A stretch of 64,000 bases of DNA from JBFMEX01 sp040752215 (lineage in GTDB: Bacteria > Pseudomonadota > Alphaproteobacteria > Rhizobiales > Hyphomicrobiaceae). Where the stretch lies: assembly GCA_040752215.1 (NCBI GenBank), contig JBFMEX010000015.1, forward strand, positions 49,107 through 113,106. The letters are read 5' to 3'. Made by a program: the position numbers and the translations under genes. Every line of letters begins with the position of its first letter. Position 1 is the first letter of the stretch. Below the pieces are notes generated by a model. The model was given only the letters and a program-made list of their open reading frames with translations. It searched no databases and was not told where the DNA came from. Positions 8,938-16,365 of this stretch are shown here, in pieces.

Positions 8938-9342
8938 ATGTTCGCCGTCGAAGTCCGTGACCGCATCATGATCGCCCACAGCCTGCCCGACCCGTTCTTC
9001 GGCCCCGCCCAGCACATGCACGGCGCAACTTTCGTGGTCGATGTCGCATTCTATCGCGCAGAGCTGACCAAGGAGAGCGTGGTCGTCGATATCGGCGCCG
9101 CGCTCGACGTGCTCCACAAGACGCTGCAGCCGCTCGCCTACCAGAACCTCGACGCGCTGCCGCAGTTCAAGGGCAAGCTGACGACGACCGAGTTCCTGGC
9201 CAAACACATCTTCGACGAGATCGCGCGCGCGGCGCGCGACGGCGGGCTCGGCGCCGACGGCAGGGGCCTCGACAAGATCCGCGTGACGCTGCACGAGACC
9301 GACCTTGCACGCGCTTCCTACGAGGGACCGGTTCGTGGCTGA
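8938..9342 (+). CDS. 6-pyruvoyltetrahydropterin synthase / QueD family protein lacking cysteine
   Basis: A 134-residue tunnelling-fold protein. The zinc-site pattern is seen as H14 near the N-terminus and QHMHG at 29-33 followed by a beta strand, and the C-terminal LHETDLARASYEG matches the substrate-binding Glu segment of 6-PTPS/QueD. There is no cysteine anywhere in the protein, so the Cys nucleophile of classical 6-pyruvoyl- and 6-carboxytetrahydropterin synthases is absent. CCGGAG precedes the ATG at good spacing, whereas the longer open frame upstream is a shadow of the dehydrogenase gene. It is the second gene of the operon and points to a pteridine-like substrate, though the true reaction is unknown. 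Confidence 0.82.
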   Translation: MFAVEVRDRIMIAHSLPDPFFGPAQHMHGATFVVDVAFYRAELTKESVVVDIGAALDVLHKTLQPLAYQNLDALPQFKGKLTTTEFLAKHIFDEIARAARDGGLGADGRGLDKIRVTLHETDLARASYEGPVRG

Positions 9343-10381
9343 AGCCATCCTCGCCATACCTGGGGATCTGGCGACGCCGACCGGCGGCTATGCCTACGAC
9401 CGACGCGTGCTGGAGTTGCTCGGCTCGTACGGCATCGCGGCCCGTGCACTGCAGTTGCCGGGCTCGTTCCCGAGCCCGAGCGCCGCCGATCTCGACGAGA
9501 CGGTGCGCCGGCTCGCCGCCACGCCGGCGGACGCGACGCTGGTCATCGACGGCCTCGCCTTCGGCGCGATGCCGACGACGCATCTCGACCGCGTTGGCCG
9601 GCGTATCGTCGCCCTGGTCCATCATCCGCTATGCCTCGAGGCCGGCCTGACCCCCGAGCGCGCGGCCATACTGAGGCGGCTCGAGACGGAGGCGCTCTCG
9701 CGCGCCAGCGACGTGATCGTGACGAGCCCGGCAATGGCGCGGCTGCTGGCGTCGGATTTCGGGGTTGCAGCAGAGCGCATCAAGGTTGCCGAGCCCGGCA
9801 CTGATCCGGCACAGCGCGCCACCGGCACCGGCACGCCGCTGCAGCTGCTCGCCGTCGGCGCGGTCTCGGCGCGCAAGGGCTACGACATTTTGGTCGAGGC
9901 GCTGGCGCCGCTCGGCGACCTCGATTGGCGTCTGACCATTGCCGGAGCCACCGACCGGGCGCCGGAAGCGGTGGCCGAGCTCAAGTCAGCGATCACGCGC
10001 CACCGGCTCGGCGACAAGATCACGCTCGCGGGCACTGTCGTGTCGGCAACGCTGGAGCGCTTCTACGCCTCGGCCGACCTGTTCCTGATGCCGTCGCTGT
10101 TCGAAGGCTACGGCATGGTGCTCGCCGAGGCGATGGCACGCGGACTGCCGATCGTTTGCACGACCGGCGGCGCGGCCGCCGAGACGGTGCCCGACGCCGC
10201 GGCGATCAAGGTCGCGCCCGGTGACGTCGAGGCGCTCGGCCGCGCGCTCGTCATCGCCATGTCCGACAGGAAGGTGCGCGCGCGCCTTGCCGATGCGGCG
10301 TGGGAGGCGGGCCGGCGCCTGCCGACCTGGAACGAGACCGCGCGGCGCATCGCCGCCGTCATCCTGGAGATTCCCGCATGA
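9335..10381 (+). CDS. Glycosyltransferase family 4 (GT-B fold)
   Basis: A 348-residue GT-B enzyme. The C-terminal half contains LLAVGAVSARKGYDILVEAL and the sugar-nucleotide motif LFLMPSLFEGYGMVLAEAMARG (E-x7-E), typical of GT4 retaining transferases. The start is taken as GTG at 9335, which overlaps the stop of the PTPS-like gene and is preceded by GAGGGA at 7 bases; the ATG at 9305 would need a longer overlap. No membrane segment is seen, so the acceptor is probably soluble or loosely bound. In this operon the acceptor could be a pterin-like molecule, since pterin glycosides are known in other bacteria, but that is inference. Confidence 0.85.
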   Translation: MAEAILAIPGDLATPTGGYAYDRRVLELLGSYGIAARALQLPGSFPSPSAADLDETVRRLAATPADATLVIDGLAFGAMPTTHLDRVGRRIVALVHHPLCLEAGLTPERAAILRRLETEALSRASDVIVTSPAMARLLASDFGVAAERIKVAEPGTDPAQRATGTGTPLQLLAVGAVSARKGYDILVEALAPLGDLDWRLTIAGATDRAPEAVAELKSAITRHRLGDKITLAGTVVSATLERFYASADLFLMPSLFEGYGMVLAEAMARGLPIVCTTGGAAAETVPDAAAIKVAPGDVEALGRALVIAMSDRKVRARLADAAWEAGRRLPTWNETARRIAAVILEIPA

Positions 10382-11211
10382 GCGGATTCAGCGCCGACTG
10401 GCTGGCGTTGCGCGAGCCGGCCGACATGCGCGCACGCAACAGCGAGCTGGCGGCGGCGCTCTCCGCGCGGCTCGGCCAGCGCGCGCACCTCGACGTCGTC
10501 GACCTCGGCTCGGGCACGGGCTCCAACCTGCGCGGCACCGCGCCGCTGCTCGGCCAATCGCAGGCGTGGACGCTGGTCGACTACGATCCCCGGCTGCTGG
10601 AGGCGGCACGCGGCGCACTCAGCGGCTGGGCCGACAGCTCGCAGGTGGTCGGCGACCGGCTGGAGCTGACCAAGGACGGACGCCGCATCACGGTCGCCTT
10701 TCGCCAAGCCGATCTCGCGCGCGATCTCGCCGCCGGACTTGGCGAGACGGCGGACCTGGTCACCGCCTCGGCGCTGTTCGATCTCGCCTCGCCGGCGTTC
10801 TTCCGCAGCTTCGCCGGCGAGGTCGCACGGCGGCGGGCAGTGTTCTACACGGTGCTGACCTACAACGGCATCCAGCGCTGGACGCCACGCCATCCGGCCG
10901 ACAACCAGATGGTCGCCGCCTTCCACGGCCACCAGATGCGCGACAAGGGCTTCGGGCCTTCCGCGGGGCCGACCGCGCCCGCGCACCTCGCCGACGCGTT
11001 CCGCGCCGCCGGCTACAGCGTGATGGAGGGCGATAGCCCGTGGCGGCTTTCCTCGCGCGAGGCGGCGCTGGTCGAGGAGCTGGCGCGCGGGTACCTGACC
11101 GCGGTCGGCGAGACCGGCCGGATCGATGCGGCCACGCTCGCCGCATGGGCCGGGATCGCCCGCACCGGCGCCGAGGTCGGCCACACCGACACGCTCGCCG
11201 TGCCGGCCTGA
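10378..11211 (+). CDS. Class I SAM-dependent methyltransferase
   Basis: A 277-residue methyltransferase with the SAM loop VVDLGSGTGSNLRG (about 40-53) and the acidic end of beta 2, TLVDYDPRLLEAA. The ATG overlaps the stop codon of the glycosyltransferase gene in ATGA, the usual sign of translational coupling. It is the fourth and last gene of the operon; the convergent metY gene ends 23 bases on. The substrate is unknown and presumably the product of the preceding three enzymes. Confidence 0.85.
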   Translation: MSGFSADWLALREPADMRARNSELAAALSARLGQRAHLDVVDLGSGTGSNLRGTAPLLGQSQAWTLVDYDPRLLEAARGALSGWADSSQVVGDRLELTKDGRRITVAFRQADLARDLAAGLGETADLVTASALFDLASPAFFRSFAGEVARRRAVFYTVLTYNGIQRWTPRHPADNQMVAAFHGHQMRDKGFGPSAGPTAPAHLADAFRAAGYSVMEGDSPWRLSSREAALVEELARGYLTAVGETGRIDAATLAAWAGIARTGAEVGHTDTLAVPA

Positions 11212-11233
11212 TCTCGGGCGATCCGCTTCCCCT

Positions 11234-12523
11234 TCAACCGACTTTCGCCAGCGCCTGCCCGAGGTCGGCGATGATGTCGGCCTGGTCCTCGATGCCGACG
11301 GAGAGGCGCACCACGTCCGGCCCGGCGCCGGCGGCGATGCGTTGCGCGTCGGTCAGCTGGCGATGCGTGGTCGAGGCCGGATGGACGACGAGGCTCCGCG
11401 TGTCGCCGAGATTGGCGAGATGGGAGAACAGTCGGAGGCTCGCCACCAGCTTGACGCCCGCCTCGTAGCCGCCCTTCAGACCGAACGTGAACACGGAGCC
11501 GGCGCCCCTCGGGCAGATGCGCTTGGCCAGCGCGTGGAACTTATTACTCTCGAGCCCGGCATAGTTGACCCAGGCGACCTTCGGATGCGCATCGAGGAAG
11601 CGGGCCACCGTGAGCGCGTTCTCGCAATGGCGCTGCATCCGCAGCGGTAGCGTCTCGATCCCGGTCAGAATCAGGAACGCGTTCATCGGCGCGATCGCCG
11701 GACCGATGTCGCGCAGGCCCATCACCCGCGCCGCGATCGCAAAGGCAAAATTGCCGAACGTCTCGGCGAGTCGCATGCCGTTGTAGGAAGCGTTGGGCTC
11801 GACCAGCGTCTTGTAGCGGTGGCGGCTGCCGAGCCAGTCGTAGCTGCCGCAGTCGACGATCGCGCCGCCGAGCGAGTTGCCGTGACCGCCCATGAACTTT
11901 GTCAGCGAATGGACGACGATGTCGGCGCCGTGGTCCTTCGGCCGGCAGAGGTAGGGCGAGGCGAGCGTGTTGTCGACTATCAGCGGCACGCCGGCCTTGC
12001 GCGCCACGCTGGCGATCGCGTCGAGGTCGACCACGATGCCACCGGGATTGGCGATCGACTCGCAGAAGATGGCGCGGGTCTTGTCCGTCACCTGGGCCTC
12101 GAACGAGGCCGGGTCGGTGGCGTCGGCCCATTTGACCCGCCAGTCGAACTTCTTGAAGGCATGGTTGAACTGGTTGACCGAGCCGCCATAGAGCTGGCGC
12201 CCGGCGATGAACTCGTCACCCGGCTCCAGGAGCGTGTGGAACACGAGGAACTGCGCGGCATGGCCCGAAGCGACCGCGAGCGCGGCGGTGCCCCCTTCGA
12301 GCGCGGCGACGCGGCCCTCGAGCACGGCCTGCGTCGGGTTCATCATCCGCGAGTAGATGTTGCCGAAGATCTCGAGGTTGAACAGTGCGGCAGCGTGGTC
12401 GGCGTCGTTGAAGACGTAGGCCGTCGTCTGGTAGATCGGCGTCACCCGCGCCCCGGTCGATGGATCGGGGGCCGCGCCCGCGTGCACCGCGAGCGTGGCA
12501 AATCCGGGCGGCGTGGCGGCCAT
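11234..12523 (-). CDS. metY: O-acetylhomoserine sulfhydrylase (aminocarboxypropyltransferase)
   Basis: A 429-residue PLP enzyme of the Cys/Met metabolism family. It converts O-acetylhomoserine and sulfide to homocysteine in direct sulfhydrylation. The PLP lysine is Lys209 in VVHSLTKFMGGHG, and SRMMNPT (about 58-64), LYGGS and NASYNGM are family signatures of the MetY rather than the MetB/MetZ branch. A purine-rich GAGGAGAACG precedes the ATG. The leader on the minus strand contains a short hairpin (CGGG-TTGACT-CCCG) but I could not match it to a SAM riboswitch. A conserved-looking 68-residue gene lies upstream in the same direction. Confidence 0.92.
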   Translation of the reverse strand: MAATPPGFATLAVHAGAAPDPSTGARVTPIYQTTAYVFNDADHAAALFNLEIFGNIYSRMMNPTQAVLEGRVAALEGGTAALAVASGHAAQFLVFHTLLEPGDEFIAGRQLYGGSVNQFNHAFKKFDWRVKWADATDPASFEAQVTDKTRAIFCESIANPGGIVVDLDAIASVARKAGVPLIVDNTLASPYLCRPKDHGADIVVHSLTKFMGGHGNSLGGAIVDCGSYDWLGSRHRYKTLVEPNASYNGMRLAETFGNFAFAIAARVMGLRDIGPAIAPMNAFLILTGIETLPLRMQRHCENALTVARFLDAHPKVAWVNYAGLESNKFHALAKRICPRGAGSVFTFGLKGGYEAGVKLVASLRLFSHLANLGDTRSLVVHPASTTHRQLTDAQRIAAGAGPDVVRLSVGIEDQADIIADLGQALAKVG

Positions 12524-12665
12524 CGTCGTTCTCCTCGGCGGGACTTTCGCGCCAGAGGGGAAGCGAACGCTGTTCGGGAGTCAACCCGGATTTGGCGCAC
12601 ACCGAGATCGCAGGCGCGGCCGTCGACCGGCAATGACCGGCCGCGGCGAAGCGTCGGCGGATCGG

Positions 12666-12872
12666 CTATATCTTCGCCGTTTGCCGAGCCTGTCCGCATG
12701 ACCAGCGGTGCACTCGCCAGTTGGGATGGCCCTCCACCCATTTGGCGATCTCGGCCTGCCCGTACAGCATGCACTGGTGCGGGGTGAGGCTTTCGCTCAT
12801 GTAGGTGAGGCGCTCCTCCTTGCACTGCGCTCCGTGCAGGATTGAGCAGACGGCGAGGACGATCTCGATCAT
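12666..12872 (-). CDS. Small protein of unknown function (68 aa)
   Basis: The ATG at 12872 gives MIEIVLAVCSILHGAQCKEE, a short hydrophobic start followed by a Cys-containing polar segment; four cysteines in all, at about 9, 17, 34 and 59. A weak signal peptide or periplasmic location is possible. The open frame extends further upstream, but the ATG at 12872 begins the hydrophobic segment and seems the natural start. It ends 142 bases before metY in the same direction. No known domain was recognised, and the call rests on composition and codon use. Confidence 0.5.
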   Translation of the reverse strand: MIEIVLAVCSILHGAQCKEERLTYMSESLTPHQCMLYGQAEIAKWVEGHPNWRVHRWSCGQARQTAKI

Positions 12873-13346
12873 CGAAGTGCTCCCGTGTCGAACCGGGACC
12901 GCTCCACGCGGTCCAGCCAAACGATCCGGGCGCTCTTCCCTAACTTTTCTGACCTTGATTCGAGGCTAAGCGACTCGTTCGCCGCCGCTCAAGGCTTATA
13001 GATGAGCACGTATTGCCGAACTGTTAGGCGATGCCGATGCGTCACAGCACCGAACACCGTTCCGCGACGCACGCTCGGCGTCGGATCTGCCGGAGTTTTC
13101 GAGATTTTGGGCCAAGTGCCTGCGACACCTTGCTGAACACCGGCAGGTTGAACGAAAATCAGGAGCTGCGATGTTGCGCCGCACAATGTCACATCTGCGC
13201 AACAGCGAGCCGACACGACATGCGGTGACCTCGATCAACGCAGAGCAGCGGAATTCGGCCAAGCTGGCCACACCCGATGCCCGATCGTGCCGCCCCGCGC
13301 GCGCATTCCGCGGCCAAGCGCGACCACCAAGCCCGGAGCCTTGCCG
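12873..13346. other. Intergenic stretch, no gene supported
   Basis: About 470 bases between the divergent small-protein gene and the acetyltransferase gene. The part around 12940-13210 is visibly less GC-rich than the genes. Short open frames exist on both strands, but none has a convincing start or ribosome site. Promoters for the two divergent genes presumably lie here; I could not place them with confidence. Confidence 0.5.
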
Positions 13347-16025
13347 ATGACGATCCGCAACCTCGAGCACCTGCTGGCACCCACCTCGGTCGCCCTCGTC
13401 GGCGCCAGCGACGAGGCCAACAGCATCGGCCTGTGGCTGGCGCGCAATCTCGTCGCTGGCGGCTTTGCCGGCCCGATCCAGCTCGTCAACCCGCGTCGGC
13501 CGACGATACTCGGCCGTACCGCCGTCGGCTCGATCGCCGAGATCGCCGTCGCGCCCGATCTCGCCGTCGTCGCCACACCGCCCGCAACGATCCCCCGCAT
13601 CGTCGCAGAGCTCGGCGCCCGCGGCACCTGCGCCACAATCGTCGTCACCGCCGGCCTCGACGCCAGCACGCGACAGCAGATGCTCGACGCCGCCCGGCCG
13701 CACTGCCTGCGCATTCTCGGTCCCAACGTGATCGGGCTGATGCTGCCCGGGATCGGGCTCAATGCCAGCTTCTCGCATATCGCCCCGCCGACGGGCGACC
13801 TCGCCTTCCTCTCGCAATCGGGCGCACTGATCACCGGCATCCTCGACTGGGCGGCCGGGCGCGGCATTGGCTTCTCGCATGTCGTCTCGCTCGGCGACAT
13901 GACCGACGTCGACTTCGGCGACATGCTCGACTATCTCGCCGCCGAAAGCGAGAGCCGGGCGATCCTGATCTACATGGAGGCGCTGACGGGGGCCCGCAAA
14001 TTCATGTCGGCGGCGCGGCGCGCGGCGCGGGTCAAGCCGGTCGTTGTCGTCAAGTCGGGCCGGCGCGCCGAAGGGGCGCGTGCGGCGAGCTCCCACACCG
14101 GCGCGCTCGCCGGCTCGGATGCCGTCTACGACTCCGCCTTCCGCCGTGCCGGGCTGGTGCGCGCCGACGACCTCAACGATCTGTTCGTCGCCGCCGAGAT
14201 GCTATCGCGGGTCCCGCGCCTGACCGGCGAGCGGCTCGCCATATTGACCAACGGGGGCGGCGCCGGCGTGCTCGCGGCCGACCGCGTCGGCGATCTCGAG
14301 GGAACACTCGCCGTGCTGGGCGAGGAGACCCGCGCCCGGCTCGACGCGGTGCTGCCCGCCAACTGGTCGCGCGCCAATCCGGTCGACATCATCGGCGACG
14401 CCGACTCCGAACGCTACCGACGCGCGTTCGAGACACTGCTCGAGGACGCCGGACTGGACGCCATCCTGGCCATCAACTGCCCGACCGCGATCGCCTCCTC
14501 GACAGCCTCCGCCGAGGTCGTCGCCGCGGCCTACGAGGCCCACATCGCCGGGCCGTCGCCGAGCAAGGTACTCATCACCAACTGGCTCGGCGAGCAGGCC
14601 GCGGCCGAGGCCCGCCGCCGGTTTGCGGCCGCCGAGATTCCCTCTTTCGAGACGCCTGGGGAGGCCGTCCGCGGCTTCATGCACCTCGTTCGCTATCGCC
14701 GCGCCCAGTTGGAGCTGATGCGCACGCCACCCGCGGTGGAGGCGGGTGCGCCGATCGACGCCGCGAGCGCGGCACGTATCATCGAAGGCGTGCTCGTGGC
14801 CGGACGCACACTCGCCACCGAGCACGAAGCCAAGGCGCTGCTCTCCGCCTACGGCATCCCGACCGTCGCGACGCGCATCGCCGCCGACCCGGCCGAGGTC
14901 GCCCGGCACGCCGGGGAGATCGCGCGCAATGGTGGCCAAGTGGTGGTGAAGATCCTCTCCGACGACATCTCGCACAAATCGGACGTCGGCGGCGTCGCCC
15001 TGCGCCTGACCGGCGCAGAGGCCGCCCGGGCCGCCGCCGAGGCGATGCTCGAGCGCGTGTCGCGACTCCGGCCCACGGCGCGGATCAGGGGCTTCACCGT
15101 TCAGGAGATGGTGACGCGCCCGAGCGCGCACGAGCTGATCGTCGGCATGAGCGTCGACCCGACGTTCGGGCCGACCATCCTGTTCGGCGCCGGCGGCACC
15201 GCGGTCGAGGTCGTGCAGGACACCTCGATCGCGCTGCCGCCGCTCGATATCAGCCTGGCCCGCGGGCTGATCGCCCGCACCCGCATCGCCCGCCTTCTCG
15301 CCGGCTACCGCGACCGCCCTGCCGCCGATCTCGACGCGATCGCCAACGCCGTCCTGAGAACCTGCGAGCTGATCACCCGGCACCCGGAGATCCGCGAGCT
15401 CGACATCAATCCGCTGCTTGCGGATGCCGACGGCGTCATCGCCCTCGACGCCCGCGTGCGCCTGGCGAGCGATACGGTCGATCCGCGCCGCCCGATGGCG
15501 CTTAGACCCTACCCGACCGGATGGGACGAGACGATTCGCATCGAAGGTGTCGGCGAGGTGTCGATCAGGCCGATCCGCCCCGAGGATGCGCGCCTCTACG
15601 ATGCATTCCTCGCCCGCGTCACCAGTTCCGACATGCGGCTCAGGTTCTTCTCGGCGCTGAAGCGCCTGCCGAGCAAGCTGCTGGCCCGCCTGACCCAGAT
15701 CGATTACGCGCGCGAGATCGCGTTCGTCGCCGTCTCGGCCGCCGGCGAGCTGCTCGGCGTCAGCCGCTTCATGGCCGATCCCGACTACACGCGCGCCGAG
15801 TTCGGCGTGCTGGTGAGATCCGACCTCAAGGGGCGCGGCCTCGGCTCGGCGCTGATGCGCCGGCTCGTCGCCTATGCGCGCGCCGAGCAATTGCGCGAAC
15901 TCTACGGCAGCGTGCTGGCCGAGAACACAACCATGCTGCAGGTGGCGCGCGAACTCGGGTTCGAGGTCGGTAGCGACCCGGAGGAGCCATCGATCAGAGC
16001 GGTGACGCTGCAGCTCACGCCCTGA
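13347..16025 (+). CDS. Pat-type protein lysine acetyltransferase (acetyl-CoA synthetase-like domains plus GNAT)
   Basis: An 892-residue fusion. Residues 1-450 are the CoA-binding and ligase domains of NDP-forming acyl-CoA synthetases (VALVGASDEANSIG, ILGPNVIG, FLSQSGALITG), 460-700 the ATP-grasp-like beta domain (HKSDVGGVAL, GRT...FGAGGT), and 720-885 a GNAT acetyltransferase (RSDLKGRGLGSALMRRL is the acetyl-CoA loop). This order matches Pat of Salmonella and of Rhodopseudomonas palustris, which acetylate and switch off acetyl-CoA synthetase and other acyl-CoA synthetases. ATG at 13347 follows GGAG at good spacing. The catalytic His of the synthetase domain is not obvious, as in other Pat proteins. 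A strong hairpin lies 60 bases past the stop. Confidence 0.85.
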   Translation: MTIRNLEHLLAPTSVALVGASDEANSIGLWLARNLVAGGFAGPIQLVNPRRPTILGRTAVGSIAEIAVAPDLAVVATPPATIPRIVAELGARGTCATIVVTAGLDASTRQQMLDAARPHCLRILGPNVIGLMLPGIGLNASFSHIAPPTGDLAFLSQSGALITGILDWAAGRGIGFSHVVSLGDMTDVDFGDMLDYLAAESESRAILIYMEALTGARKFMSAARRAARVKPVVVVKSGRRAEGARAASSHTGALAGSDAVYDSAFRRAGLVRADDLNDLFVAAEMLSRVPRLTGERLAILTNGGGAGVLAADRVGDLEGTLAVLGEETRARLDAVLPANWSRANPVDIIGDADSERYRRAFETLLEDAGLDAILAINCPTAIASSTASAEVVAAAYEAHIAGPSPSKVLITNWLGEQAAAEARRRFAAAEIPSFETPGEAVRGFMHLVRYRRAQLELMRTPPAVEAGAPIDAASAARIIEGVLVAGRTLATEHEAKALLSAYGIPTVATRIAADPAEVARHAGEIARNGGQVVVKILSDDISHKSDVGGVALRLTGAEAARAAAEAMLERVSRLRPTARIRGFTVQEMVTRPSAHELIVGMSVDPTFGPTILFGAGGTAVEVVQDTSIALPPLDISLARGLIARTRIARLLAGYRDRPAADLDAIANAVLRTCELITRHPEIRELDINPLLADADGVIALDARVRLASDTVDPRRPMALRPYPTGWDETIRIEGVGEVSIRPIRPEDARLYDAFLARVTSSDMRLRFFSALKRLPSKLLARLTQIDYAREIAFVAVSAAGELLGVSRFMADPDYTRAEFGVLVRSDLKGRGLGSALMRRLVAYARAEQLRELYGSVLAENTTMLQVARELGFEVGSDPEEPSIRAVTLQLTP

Positions 16026-16084
16026 ATCCGGCGGAAGGTGCCACGCAGCGAGGCGGGATCGATCTGAAGAAGAGCGAGAGTGCC

Positions 16085-16110
16085 CCCCGGTGACCCGAAG
16101 GTCACCGGGG
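16085..16110. terminator. Perfect 11-bp hairpin after the acetyltransferase gene
   Basis: Arms CCCCGGTGACC (16085-16095) and GGTCACCGGGG (16100-16110) enclose the tetraloop CGAA. It sits 60 bases after the stop of the Pat-type gene. There is no T-run, so it is either a factor-assisted terminator or another kind of RNA hairpin. Confidence 0.55.
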
Positions 16111-16260
16111 TGCGAGCCCCCGAGCGCGTCCGGCGCCAGCGCTCAAGAGGCTTTACATCGCGAGCCGCGCCCGACGGCGCCGCACGCAGAACCCATTCCC
16201 CGACCGCATGGGCGGCCAGCATGGTGAACGGAGAATTTACAGTCCTCCGCAAGGTGTGCA

Positions 16261-16274
16261 TTGACGCTGGTCAA
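16261..16274. promoter_or_regulatory. Anaerobox (FixK/FNR-type) before the hybrid kinase gene
   Basis: TTGACGCTGGTCAA is a perfect match to TTGAY-N4-RTCAA. Its centre is 98 bases before the kinase ATG; a class II promoter with the box at -41.5 would start transcription near 16309 and leave a leader of about 57 bases. Confidence 0.75.
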
Positions 16275-16365
16275 GTGGCGGGGCTGAATACACTGCCGAC
16301 AACGACCCTTGTTATTGTCGTCGTCCGTTGTTCCGACTTGCGCGCTAGGATAAATCCTCGTCGAG

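Larger units (their letters stand above)
16026..16365. other. Intergenic stretch with terminator-like hairpin and anaerobox
   Basis: These 340 bases hold no supported gene. They contain an 11-bp perfect hairpin at 16085-16110 and a perfect FixK/FNR-type box at 16261-16274, both listed separately. The rest shows nothing that I recognise. Confidence 0.7.

Noticed and set aside
12524..12700. Possible SAM or SAH riboswitch in the metY leader
   Set aside because: The leader has a small CGGG/CCCG hairpin and flanking GCGCCA/TGGCGC pairing, but I could not fit the conserved cores of SAM-II, SAM-V or SAH riboswitches. A covariance-model search would decide.
12989..13216. 75-codon leftward open frame in the 12.9-13.3 kb gap
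   Set aside because: No ribosome site, no recognisable composition and overlap with a frame on the other strand; treated as chance.
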